From contig OY992832.1 of the NCBI GenBank assembly GCA_963921425.1, positions 1,240,001 through 1,304,000 on the forward strand: DNA of 64,000 bases. Direction: 5' to 3'. This DNA comes from Dryas octopetala (lineage: Eukaryota > Streptophyta > Magnoliopsida > Rosales > Rosaceae). The position numbers were made by a program, and so were the translations under genes. The notes beneath the pieces were generated by a model. The model was not told where the DNA came from. It saw nothing but the letters and a program-made list of their open reading frames with translations, and made no database searches. This document shows positions 43,329 through 55,218 of the stretch, in pieces. Each line of letters opens with the position of its first letter. The stretch's first letter is position 1.

Positions 43329-45908
43329 ATGGTTGCAAAAGACCGCCAAAGTGCTACAGATTCTCCTAAGGTGGAGGTGGGAGAGATTGACACCAGGGCA
43401 CCTTTCCAATCTGTTAAAGATGCTGTCACACTATTTGGTGAAGGAGCATTCTCTGGGGAGAAACCTTCCATTAAGAAGACAAAACCACATTCAGCAGAGG
43501 TATTTCTGCTTCCTTTACTTTTCAATTTTTGAAGCCACATACATGTTATATGTATATTTTATGACTGCCAGGTATATTTTGCTTCACTTGTTGGTTAATC
43601 TTTGCTACATGGTCTCCCACAATTCTTGGGAAGCTGATGGTATTGCACATACGTTTTCCTTGCATTTAAAATTAAAATATAATAGCTCATTTTTAAGTAA
43701 AAACGGACAAAAAAAAAAGATTATTGTGAAAGTATGAAAAGCATCACAAAGGTCATTCTGATAACATTTTTTGTTTCGGGTATGCCAGTCTCCAGTATCG
43801 CATATTCTGAAAAGTTATAGAGTTTGGAAGTTACTTCTCGCATTTGTAGCTATGGATGTGAATGATTAGTCTCACTAATATGAACAGTGATTCAAGGACT
43901 GAACAAATACAAATACTGTGTAATTTCCTGTAATTCATGCAATTTTTTCCCCATTCAATCTCTTGATTAATTGGAACTCTTCATCCTCCTGAAATTATTA
44001 AATACCAAAGAGATTTTCCTCATTATAATGAAACCGTTTGGTTAGTGTGTGTGTTTTTCAAATATCCAGATATGTTTGGTGTCAAGTTGTTTACAATTGC
44101 TGATTGTTCCAATGCAGAAATTAATAGTCAACGAGACACAATTTCACCTGGCCCAGAAAGAACTGAACAAGTTGAAGGAACAACTAAAGAATGCTGAAAC
44201 TACTAAAGCCCAAGCATTTGTGGAGCTTGAAAAAGCTAAGATAACTCTTGAGGATCTGACTAAGAAGCTGGCATCTCTTAGCGAGTCTAAGAAATCTGCA
44301 ATAAAGGCAACAGAAGCTGCCAAAAATCAAGCAAAGCAACTTGAAGAAACAAATTGTGGCAACCTTGTTGGAACTGATGGTACTTGGAAACAAGACTTAG
44401 AAACAGCAAGAGCACAGTACATGAATGTGATTACTGAACTCAATGCTGCAAAGCAAGAGTTGACGAAAATCCGCCAGGACTGTAATGCATCCTTGGAAGC
44501 AAAAGTTGCTGCCTTCAAGCAGGCAGCAGAAGCTGAAGAGGCAGCTAAAGCAAATGCGGAGAGGGTTAGTGAGCTGTCGAAGGAAATTTCAGTTGTGCAG
44601 GATTCAATTGGGCAAGTGAAGCTTGCATCTCTGGAAGCCCAGCAAGAGCAAGCAAAGATATTTGCTGAAAAGGATGTCCTGAGGCAGTCATATAAAGCTA
44701 CCTTGGAGGAGTCAGCAAAGAAATTGCTTTCTCTGAAAAAAGAGTTTGATCCAGAACTTTCCAGAAATCTTGAAGCACAACTTTCTGAAACATTGAATGA
44801 AATTGGAGCTCTGCAAAAGCAAATGGAGAATGCAAAGGCTTCAGATTTAGATTCTGTGAGAACTGTCACTTTGGAGCTGGATGATGCTAAGGAATCACTG
44901 CATAAAGTAGCAGAAGAGGAAAGCAGCCTCAGAAGCTTAGTGGAAGCTCTTAAGGTGGAACTTGAGAATGTGAAGAAAGAGCATGCTGCACTGAAGGAGA
45001 AGGAAGTGGAAACAGAATCTATTGCTGGGAATTTACATGTCAAACTGCGGAAAACTAAGTCTGAGCTTGAAGCATGCCTAGCAGAAGAATCTAAAGCAAC
45101 AGGTGCCTCCAATGAAATGATAGCAACACTAAACCAGCTATCGCTGGAAACTGCAAATGCACGACGGGAAGCAGAAGAGGTGAAGATCAAAGCAGAGGAG
45201 TTGAAGAAGGAAGCTGAAGCCACCAAATCTGCAGTAAAAGAAGCAGAGAAGAAGCTGAGGGTTGCTTTGGAAGAAGCTGGAGAAGCTAAATCAGCAGAAG
45301 AAAGGGCCCTTGAACAAATTAGAGTTTTATCTGAGAGAACTAATGCTGCCCGTGCATCAACTTCTGAATCTGGTGCCAAGATCACTATATCAAAGGAAGA
45401 ATTTGAGTCTTTGAGCCGAAAGGTTGACGAGTCTGATAAATTAGCAGAAATGAAATTGGCTGCTGCCATGGCTCAGGTGGAAGCTGTGAAGGCTAGTGAA
45501 AATGAGGCCTTGCAGAGGTTAGAGGCAACCCAGAAGGAGATTGAAGATATGAAGGCTGCAACTGGGGAGGCCTTAAAGAGGGCAGAAATGGCTGAAGCAG
45601 CCAAAAAGGCAGTGGAAGGAGAGCTTCGAAGGTGGCGTGAACGAGAGCAAAAGAAAGCAGCTGAAGCTGCATCACGGATATTGGCAGAAACAGAGATGTC
45701 AGTGTCAGTGGAATCATCCCCACGCCATTACAGGATTCAAAAGCAGAACCCTCAAACAAAAATTATTGGGAACCGGAAGTTGGAGAAACCAAAGACCTCC
45801 GTTTCGAAAAAGATACTTTTGCCTACTCTTAGTGGCATGTTTAACAGAAAAAAGAATCAGGTTGAGGGTGGGTCTCCATCTTATCTCCCTGGTGAGAAAC
45901 CCCTTTGA
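43329..45908 (+). CDS. WEB family coiled-coil protein (DUF827), TREPH1-like
   Basis: Two coding exons, 43329-43499 and 44118-45908, join in phase 0 to about 653 residues. The N-terminal motif PKVEVGEIDTRAPFQSVKDA is the conserved opening of WEB/DUF827 proteins. Nearly all of residues 60-560 is heptad coiled coil rich in Glu, Lys and Ala, including QKELNKLKEQLKNAETTKAQ and KKAVEGELRRWREREQKKA. The C-terminus PTLSGMFNRKKNQVEGGSPS is also conserved. I recall the closest Arabidopsis relative as At5g55860 (TREPH1, touch-regulated phosphoprotein); other family members (WEB1, PMI2) act in chloroplast movement. It is expected in the cytosol as a scaffold. A 380-codon frame on the opposite strand is a compositional shadow. 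No disruption is seen. Confidence 0.9.
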
Positions 45909-46729
45909 TATATGTATTTGCCAGCCCTTTGTGGAATATTAGAGACGAGAACAAGTTTGGTTGTGTCCGCATTTTGAGACTAGTGGTGCTGTGAGCTTCT
46001 ATGACCTCATCTGTTTGAGGAGGAAGAAGAGGGATGTCAAATTAACGAGCTTGGATGTAACTCTAGAGAACTGTGTGATTGTGTATATTGGACAACAATT
46101 CTTGGCATTTTGGTTGAAGATTTGCTGTAGAAATGAAGTGCCAACTTTTTTAGCCTTTAGTTTTCATCATGTTCGAAACCACAGTTCTTTCATAACCAGC
46201 TCTATTACGGTGGGAACGAGGGTAAAAGGGTTCTACCTTATTGTCCCCTACTCCCCTTTTACATGAACATGAGACATTTGCCATAATCAAAACACATTTG
46301 TATACACTAATGTGTTTTCAGGCCAAGATTAAAGATTCAGACCAAGTTGCTAACTAGAATGCAATTATCTATATATGCATGCTGAATTGCTGATGCACAC
46401 ACATTTTAATGGTAAACGCTAGAGAGCATAGACAACATGAGTGGTCGTGGCCTCTTCTAAGCTCACAAATTAGTATATTAAAAATTTAAAAGTTAGATCC
46501 TTGACTATGTGGCTGCTCTTGTGAGAATTACGTATATACGTACAGATATTAAGTCTGGTGGCATGAGACAGTAACACCAAAAAAGTAATAGACTCTCCCC
46601 AGAACGCACGTGTCCTAATTCCCCACTCGGTGACCAAAGTCTCACTAGCCCATCCCACTCTCCGCTTCCCATACCACTGGAACTTTTACTTAGCCCCCAA
46701 ACTCTCTCTCTCTCTCTCTCCGACTAAAT
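45909..46729. other. WEB 3' end and promoter of the next gene
   Basis: Probable 3' untranslated region to about 46260, then intergenic DNA. A CT tract at 46702-46720 lies directly before the ATG of the sucrase/ferredoxin-like gene. No other gene is supported. Confidence 0.5.
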
Positions 46730-49540
46730 ATGGCCATGGCAAGCACCAGAGACAGAGACGACACACTGACATTCACAAACCCATCAACATCGTCCTCTCC
46801 AATCATAATATCGGACCCACTTGACAGCTTCCTCACCGACCCAAATACCCACATCGGAAGCGCCTCCGGGAGCTTCCAAAATGAGGGTTTGCTTGCTGAA
46901 ACTAGCGGAACCAGCAGCGACGCTGAGTTCGGCTTTTCTCGGCCTGAGTTTCGGACGACTCTACTCGTCGGGACCGTCGAGTTGTATCAGCGCCACGTTT
47001 TCTTATGCTACAAGAACCCGCAGGTTTGGCCCCCCAGAATTGAGGCTGCGGAGTTTGATCGACTGCCGAGGTTGCTCTATGCCGCTGTGATGGCTAGGAG
47101 GGTCGATATGATGAAAGAGGTATGCGTCTCTGTGTTTGATTTGGTTGTTTTTGGTTTGTGTTTTGACGGCGCTTGGTGTTTAATTTACTGAATTAGAAGG
47201 TGTGTGTGTGTGTGTGATATTTGGATATCTTTGGGTTTGTGGTTGATCTCAAATTCTGTTGGTTGAAATGGGTTTTTGGTTGTTTTTTATTGCTTGTTTT
47301 TAAGGAGTGATTTACAGGTGTGTGATTTCGTTGGTTTTGATTTGAGTCTGATGTGGGATGGATTTAAATTTTGATCATTGCTTCTGTTTTAGGGCTGTGT
47401 GATTTGGTGGTTTTTGCTTTAACATTTAATGTTGGTTGCTTTTGAATTTGGTGAATTGAAATGGGTCTTGGCTGTTTTGTGGATTGCTTGAATTCTAAGA
47501 TAGATTTGGAAGCATGTTATTTGGTACCTATTAGCTTGAACATGAAGCGGGCACTTTTTGTTTCTAGTGTTGTTCAGTGGGGCGTTGTTTTGGGTGTCCT
47601 TTTGGAGTAATTTTGGAATCTGGGTTGTGTAGAATTTTGAGAATTCTCAATGGACACTGAAAAATATGATTTAGGAAATATGTGATTAAGCCCTTGGCAT
47701 CTTACAAGATAATGAATATTTGACAAAATTTTATCAGATACACAACTACAAAATGTCCTCTGGTTGTGCAGTCAACTAGTATATGCAGTTTGTCTCATAA
47801 TGAATGGAATGATATGAAATGCGCGAGCAGATAAGTTACATAGCCAGAGGAAAGAATGATGTGATATTGGTTTGGTTTGCTTGGATGTGGTTGTTTATCG
47901 ACAATTGCTGGCAGTTGTATGTGTTAGCTGTACATTCTTTTTCCACAATTGGTTGTATAATTTGTTTGAGGCTAACTATTGTTTTTTTGTTTCTTTCCTC
48001 TTATAGACCCGCTTAACAATCTGTGAAGGGCACGATGGAACTGAGACATCAAATGGTGATGTATTAATTTTCCCCGACATGATCAGATACAGGTCATTTA
48101 CTAGCTCCATTTGGATTCCTTTAGATTCTTTCTTGATTCCCAACCGATCAAAATTTGATTCTGACATAAATTTGGGGGGAAAATGTAGGAGATTGACACA
48201 TTTTGATGTTGACACATTTGTTGAAGAAGTTCTTGTGAAGGATGGTGAATGGCTGCCTGGAACTCCTGAAACCCTGAAGGGTTCATATGTTTTTGTATGT
48301 TCTCATGGGTCCCGGGATCGCCGTTGTGGAGTCTGTGGACCTCCCCTGGTCAGTAGATTCAGAGAAGAGATAGAATTACACGGTCTTCAAGGTAAAGTGT
48401 CAGTTAGCCCATGTTCACACATTGGGGGGCATAAGTATGCGGGAAATGTTATTATATTTGGATCAAATATCAACAGAGAAGTCAGTGGCCACTGGTAAGG
48501 GGAATTGCGTCTGTAAATTCATTTATTTTTATCTCTTTTATCTGTTATCATTGTCAATAGGTATAGCTTTTCACTCTTTCCCAATTCTATTACTTAGTGT
48601 TCTGATATTGAGCTATCTGATAGGTATGGATATGTTACTCCAGATGATGTACCTGCATTGCTTGACCAGCATATTGGGAAAGGAGAAATTGTGGACTGGC
48701 TGTGGAGGTAATGGTTTTACACTTTTACATCTTCAGTTTTTTTCTCATAATTCGTACGCTGGCTTTTGAAGCCAGTTTATCATGCTTCCAAAGCGGATTA
48801 CAGCTATGCTGGCTCTATTATTGAAATAATGTTTAGTTGTACAATTGGGTCCTTAGAGGAAGTTCCTCATTTGCACCTTAATAAACTGGCTGGCTATGTA
48901 AAACTTATTCTGATTAGAACAAGAAGGAAATTGAAAAATAATAGAGAAGATAGTCTGTTCAACCCATGTATAATTAGTAGCAGCTAATTTATAGAAGTGG
49001 TCACCTCTTGTTTAAATTTGTGTGTTTCTATTTGTGCATGCATTATGGAATTATGATTACTGATGGCCTATATGGTGTGATTCCAGGGGTCAGATGGGTT
49101 TATCAGAAGAACAACAGAAGAAATCTCAAGAACTAAGGCTCCAGCTTAATGGCGAGACAAATGTGGGAGAAAGCACTACAGAGTTGACCCAACCAAAGGA
49201 AAGGGGAATGAATACTGGTACGTGTAAATCCCAAGTTGAAATCGGGGGCTGTTGCCAGGAAAATGGAAGCTCTTCCTGCTGTCAGAACTATGTATTAAAA
49301 GAAAAGATAAATAATCCTGATTTGGATGAGATGGAAGCGATGGTGGCAGCTGAAAAGAAAAAGAGTGGCGGAAAACTGATTTCGATCAGTAGTGGCAAAG
49401 GGGCATCCACACGCAAGGTTTGTGCCATGCCAACATGGTTTGAGAGCTGGGAGCGTGAAGATACGTATGCAGCTTTTGCTGTTGTTTGTGCTGCTTTGTC
49501 AGTTGGCATTGCATACAGCTGCTACAAACAGTTGAGATGA
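46730..49540 (+). CDS. Sucrase/ferredoxin-like thioredoxin-fold [2Fe-2S] protein
   Basis: Five exons: 46730-47119, 48007-48092, 48189-48494, 48624-48707 and 49087-49540, giving about 439 residues. The domain of the Apd1/Aim32 type spans about 80-270. It carries CSHGSRDRRC (Cys196 and Cys205, C-x8-C), then CGVCGPP, then HIGGHKYAGN (His236 and His240, H-x3-H). In yeast Apd1 the same Cys2His2 arrangement binds a [2Fe-2S] cluster, so cluster binding is a strong inference. The N-terminal 60 residues are low complexity. The C-terminal part has a Cys-rich patch (GGCCQENGSSSCC) and ends in a hydrophobic segment (about 416-435) that could be a tail anchor. Two start codons are close together (46730 and 46736). 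The function in plants is not established. I recall homologs next to D6PK-type kinases in Arabidopsis. Confidence 0.88.
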
Positions 49541-50065
49541 AACCTTGAATCCAATCTCTGCGTTGTTTAATCACATTACAGGTTAGAGTGTCAACCCCCT
49601 TTTTTTCTCAAATGTTAATTGTAAGTTCAGTGCAGAAAGATCTGTACAGTGCTTATAGAAGGGAAAAGGGTGTGGATACATTTGTGCATATGTGTAAGAA
49701 AGAGGGCAGGATACTTGAATTACGTCTTTCATCTTTCTTTTGGATATAATTTGTACTAGTGCATATATCAAATGTGTTACAGAATTCTTATTTTTAAATC
49801 AACACCATCTTCATGAATTTATTAAAATGCTGTTTCAGTATTTAATGCGTTGATGTTGTAAAGAATGTAATCCAAAAAACATACTAACAGATGCCTTTTT
49901 TCATTCTTAAGTCGCTACTTAAAGAAGAGTGTTGCCGACATAGTCGTCTGTGAATCGTCCATTGGTCGAGTCTAACTATTGACACCACAACCATCAACGG
50001 TTGTTAGCCATTCATATATGGATGACGAAAACACTTTGTCAAGCATTAGTATAATATATATAAAA
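49541..50065. other. 3' flank of sucrase/ferredoxin-like gene
   Basis: Non-coding 3' untranslated and intergenic DNA between two convergent genes. No feature beyond ordinary AT-rich sequence is seen. Confidence 0.5.
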
Positions 50066-50406
50066 ATATATCAATTATACCCTCATTGAGAGAATGTCAT
50101 TCATACCTCATTACTTTAAAGAAAATGTCAGGCATACCCTTATTACTTTACCAAAAAGAAAAATATCAACCATTCCCTTATTACTTAGAAAATATCAATT
50201 ATACCCTTTTTTACTTTATAGAATATATCATTAATACCCCTATTACTTTATGGAAACACCAGTCATACCCCTGCCGTATAAAATACCAACCATAATCTTA
50301 TTAGTTATTACTTTATGGAAATTATCAACCATACCCTTGTTCCTAAAATATCAACTATACCCTTAGTACTTTAGAAAAAATATCATTCATACCCTTATTA
50401 CTTTAT
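50066..50406. repeat. Degenerate minisatellite, unit about 30-36 bases
   Basis: About ten imperfect units of the type ATATCAACCATACCC followed by TTATTACTTTATGGAA fill this interval between convergent genes. Examples start near 50066, 50094, 50126, 50163, 50193, 50227 and 50325. Unit length and spacing vary, so the array is old or evolving by slippage. It has no coding potential. Confidence 0.8.
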
Positions 50407-50930
50407 CAGCTGAGACTTGAGACGTAGACTTTGTCCGTCGAAGATTCTTTCATTGAAAGCCTCCACGACCAGGAGACGATTTCAGAATGCAAGTGATTTG
50501 AGTCCATGACCAATCTGGTGGGCAGTGACGACCAAAATTCAAAAATAGAAAATCTGGTGGGCAGTAAAGCTTGGCAAACTTTAGCCCATCAAGATTCAAG
50601 GGACACATTTCTACATCTCGTAAAACATTAATAATAATTATTATTAGTAGTAATATTAATCAGCTAATTTCAAAATTAGCAAGTGGAGGAACACATCCGC
50701 TCCAATGTTTCCTACATATATAGAAGAAAGATATGATCATCCACCCCAAGGTGGTATTTCATACTACACCTGATCAGCTTGTCCTAAAAATTCTGCATCG
50801 AGCTGATGCAAGCATTACACTAATACATAAAATTAATTTTTAGAACAACATTATTGTCTCATAGCAATGGCAGAGTGTTAGTTGTGAGTGTCACGTAGGC
50901 TATAGATGCTAATAACCGTCATAAAAATTT
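50407..50930. other. 3' flank of SEC14-like gene
   Basis: Non-coding DNA downstream of the reverse-strand SEC14-like gene, probably including its 3' untranslated region. No other feature is supported. Confidence 0.45.
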
Positions 50931-53900
50931 TCAAGCACTATTAACTCTTAGGCCATTTAGTGACTTGGACAGTCCATTGAGAATCCCAAACTTTTGAAAC
51001 TGAGTTTCAATGGTCTTTGCAATCTCGGCATCATCTGGGTCTGGCTCGGGGAAATTAACATGGAAGGATCCTTGTTTAATTGGTGCAATAGACTCCCTAA
51101 GGACAGCTTGTTGCTTGGTGAAATTGTAGAGCTCTTGATGGAAAGGATGGTCCAAGGAGAAACAATTAGCAGTTCGTCCATTCTCCGAATGCCGAGATGA
51201 CCCAGAGCCGTCTTTTTTACAAAAATGTGGGAGGGCTGCATAATCCATGATCTGCATACACATTTTCAGGTCAAGTTCCCAGCATCGAAAAACATAACAT
51301 AATACATGAACAAATGCAACTGGAAGAAAACTAGATTTGTTTTAGAGCACAACCATCGGGCCATGAGAGAGAGCCCGTATCGAGAAGTAGGTAACTTCAA
51401 AAATATGGAAGTACAAGACAACAAAAAAAAGTTGCAAGCTTGAAGTGGACATAAAGGAATAGGAAGCCAATGGTGATATTAGAACCAAAGAACAAGCTTA
51501 CTTTCAGCAATTCATCTCTCCCACAACCCTGAAGAACCTGAATTTTCCTCCTTGTCCGTTCTTGCAAAAGAGGCTTTACCACCTGTTAAGAGTTCATACA
51601 CATTAGGACTTTTGTCTCAAGTTGGCATATACCGACCAACACGTCATCCTTTTCATTTTTTCTGGCGTATTATTTCAAACTTCCGGCCGAGTTGTTATGA
51701 TACAAACCTTCCAACATGCGGAAAATATGTATGGGACATTGACAATATAGTATGTATCTGTCTTCTCTGGATAATTTAAGTCATCTATTGTAGAGATAAC
51801 AGTCAAAAGCTGCATCAACAGATCAGGCAAAGTGTCAATCATATGGATTTCAAAAGAATTGAGAAAATTCTTGTTATTTGTGTCCAAATATGACTGCATG
51901 ACTGCCTCTTTGAATAAAGGCTAAGAGTAGTTTCACGCAATACAGGAATTTTCTGGTCAGAGAACAAAATAAAGGCTCGTGCTATACAAGAGGTACCTTT
52001 ATCTGGTTAAGTGCTGAGAGCCTCAAACCAGTCATATCCAAAACCTTCACACATGTTCCGATGTATTGTCCATACTTCTTGGTTGCAGAGGGCTACAACA
52101 AAAGACAAAAATATCAGGCTACAGATAAACTTAACTGTCTGAAAGATGATTGAGCAATCTCAAGTACTCACCAAAACAACACGGTCTCTATATTCATTCA
52201 TTTGGATGTGTGACTGAACATAGTAATTTACCTACAATGACAAAGAATCACACAAGTAAATATCACTAAAAGATTAATAATATTTACATTAAGGCATTAG
52301 ATGACTCTTATTCTATTGTATAATAGCCTAGCTAATAGATTAAAGCCCTCAAGCAAGACTTATATGATTACTTATTCAAGTTTTCCAGAATTATCAATAC
52401 CAGAGATACAAAGTTATTTATGCCTAAGTTCAAAGATTGAACAAACTATATCATCCTTACAGAAGCTTTGTCAAATGTGCTGAGCCCGACACCAACAGCA
52501 ATGACAGGAAGACCCTGGGAAAAAAATTAATAGGACAATAAAATGAAAATCATAAGGTTGAAATTGAAAAATAAGGACTGAGGGAGCAAAACTAATCAAC
52601 CGTTGCAGCCATAAGAAGAAAGATTCAGGTGCCCAGCCTTTCTTGGACAAGGTGGCTGTGGCGGGACACAATGGTAGAGAAGGAAGGCATGATAAATCTA
52701 TGTAATAAACAGGACTACCTCTTTTGAGTAACCCGACAATCCCACAAGGTGAGAATCTCGCACTGCTCTGTAGAAATCAGTAGGGATGATTGGTTTCTGT
52801 ATATAGCAAATAAATCCTTTGTCACCACATTAAGTATAGAGTTGCTTTTCCAGCATGGTTCAAGTACCAAATGCCATAAATTAAGCAAGAAATGCATGAA
52901 TCTTAAGGAGAATGGAAACAAAAGAATTCCAACATTTATTTTTTATTCCATAAGTAATATATGTCTAACTCGGCTGCACTTGCCCTACTAGCAAATGCTA
53001 GATTTCTCTGTAATGAATGTTTTTATTTCCATACTGCCTTGAAACCCAATCAGTCTGGTCGCTATGGACTAGAAGTGCTAAAACACCAACCACAAAATGA
53101 ATAACAATTTATCATAAAAATATGCTCTTTGAATGTAACTGACAGCAGCAGAATTATACTTCAATGTTAATACAAATTTACATCTGATTTTCATGTTTCT
53201 ACTTATATGTCAATAATTCGCATATGAACCAGATTTGCAAGTGGAAGTTATAACTTTGCCATAAAAACTGCCTATGGGCCATATTGAGGTTCATGGTCAA
53301 CAACAGACAATTGCTCTTGCACCAGAATTTATAGCAGTTGAATGGTCTAACATCATGATAATGGTAGGTTTTTCTTCCCATGTACTTCAAGGCACTCTGC
53401 TATGGGCATCTCTACTAATTAAAAAGCAAACCTGGAGTAGTTTTCAACAATTAACCTTTTTTTTTTGGCAAGTAACAATTAACCTTTTCAGTTTGATTCC
53501 ATTAAGACCTTTAACATTTCAATTTCTAACTTTTAGGCAATAATTAATAGTCAAGCCTTAAATAGCAATTTAATATTGGATACACAAATAACAATCTTTA
53601 GTAACCACATCCCCCACCGCCGCCCACCCGCCCGCTCTCTCTCTCTCTCTCTCTCTCTCACGCACACACATTGAAAAAGCTCTAAATGCAAAGTATCACA
53701 AAATATATAAGACAGAAAAGCCATCAAAAAGAGAAATAACATGTGATTGGTCACAACATATCATGTTAATCTGATACATATTGATAAAACTCACCGCCAA
53801 TATATTGTCAATTTCACTTTCTACCCTCCATTGTAAACAGTCAACCAACTGGAACAGTTTAGGCATTGTTAGTAAAGCATACTAACCAAAACATAAATGA

Positions 53901-55218
53901 CAGTTCAAGGAAATTATCAAACTTCAAAGATAATAACTATTATTAAGTGAACCGAATGAATCTAACCATTTTATGGGCTTTGCCAACATTCCCGTCCCTA
54001 GCTTTAAGAAAACGCATGAATGTCTCATTTGGATACCCCTGGTGCACATTCTGAAGAACAAGAGGCACCATTTGAATTTTGAGTTACATTTCATTAATGA
54101 AAATCATAAATTTAAAAAGAAAACAACTAAACTATCCACTTGAATTCAAGAATTTTTCCCAAAACAAAAACAATCCACAAAACCATGCTACAGCCTCCCA
54201 AAACTCGGCACAAAAGTTTAGCTTGGCCCGTGCCATCTCTCTAATTTTCCTTTTGCTTTCTTTTTCTCTCCCTTCGATGCAAGAAAATACATGCTTCAGC
54301 TGATTAGTCAAAAAAATTGAGAAAGTATGAACAATGCAGACAACCCCCCCCCCAACCAAAATATTCCCACAGTTAAGGGACTTCATAATGCATTCTCAAG
54401 AATAGCACCTTGTACATCACGCCTAATTAGATGACAGTAAAGCTCATTTCAATTAAATTGTACATCACCCTGACATTATATATGGATAAAGATTTAAACT
54501 TTATTGAAGCCCAACATGACAATCACTTCAAAGGTTTCTACTTTTCTCACACCAAAAGCAAGAGATGAAGTTTGAACAAGATCAAGTTGATTAAGTGATA
54601 ATTCATATGCTCGCGTCATTCTGTTAGAAAGCATTGATAAAGATCACAATAGCAGGTTAATCTAATTTAAGAAATGGACTTGACCCAACCCAAAAATGAA
54701 GGAAAACCCAAAAATACATGACGTCAAAGACCCAGATCAAATCCAGAAAACTAGTTTCTTTTCAGCAAATACTTAAGGCTACCAAAACTAAGCTAAAATA
54801 CATGACGTCAGAGACCCAGATCAAATCAAGAAAACTAGTTTCTTTTCAGCAAATACTTAAGGCAACTAAAACTAAGCTAAATGATTAAATTGTGGTCAGT
54901 TGAGTAAAGGGTTTTATTCTCTCATGTCGCAAACCATTAAATTAACAAAATTTAAGAAATCTAAAGTCATTTCCTTGTTCAATCTCTTTATCAGCACTCA
55001 AACACAGAACAGATCGAGCAAACTTAAAAGAGGCACGGGCTAACCTCAAATGTGTTCTTCAGTGGCTCGTCAACTGTAATAGTCAAAATAAAAATAGAAA
55101 ACTTTAGCTAATATAGATCAAATAAGAGGATCATACATACTTCAAGTGGGCTTCAAAGCTCACCTTCCTCCATTAACAACTGAAACTGCTTGATCGCCTC
55201 CTGATTAGCAATACCCAT
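50931..55218 (-). CDS. SEC14-like CRAL-TRIO phospholipid transfer protein
   Basis: Eleven exons on the reverse strand: 55164-55218, 55045-55073, 53967-54050, 53795-53848, 52719-52796, 52461-52514, 52172-52231, 51997-52092, 51708-51809, 51502-51582 and 50931-51251. They sum to about 337 residues. The start MGIANQEAIKQFQ fits the family. The CRAL-TRIO N-terminal helices contain RFLKARDGNVGKAHKM. The lipid-binding domain (about 75-245) contains GLPVIAVGVGLSTFDKAS, CVKVLDMTGLRLSAL and NVPYIFSACWKVVKPLL. Proteins of this type bind and exchange phosphatidylinositol and phosphatidylcholine at membranes. It lacks the nodulin or GOLD extensions of larger plant SEC14 proteins. I recall the nearest Arabidopsis gene as At1g55840, neighbour of CSLE1. 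No disruption is seen; many introns carry small repeats. Confidence 0.88.
53461..53473. mobile_element. 13-bp T-tract insertion with 15-bp target duplication
   Basis: TTTTTTGGCAAGT lies between perfect direct repeats AACAATTAACCTTTT at 53446-53460 and 53474-53488, inside an intron of the SEC14-like gene. Confidence 0.6.
54711..54878. repeat. 84-bp tandem duplication in SEC14-like intron 2
   Basis: Two adjacent 84-base copies, 54711-54794 and 54795-54878, each starting AAAATACATGACGTCA and differing at only a few bases. Non-coding, within intron 2. Confidence 0.9.

Noticed and set aside
44327-45469. 380-codon open frame antisense to the WEB coiled-coil exon
   Set aside because: It mirrors a Glu/Lys/Ala-rich coding exon, giving Ser/Phe/Ala-rich low-complexity protein. 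It has no domain, no splice logic and no promoter, so it is a compositional shadow.
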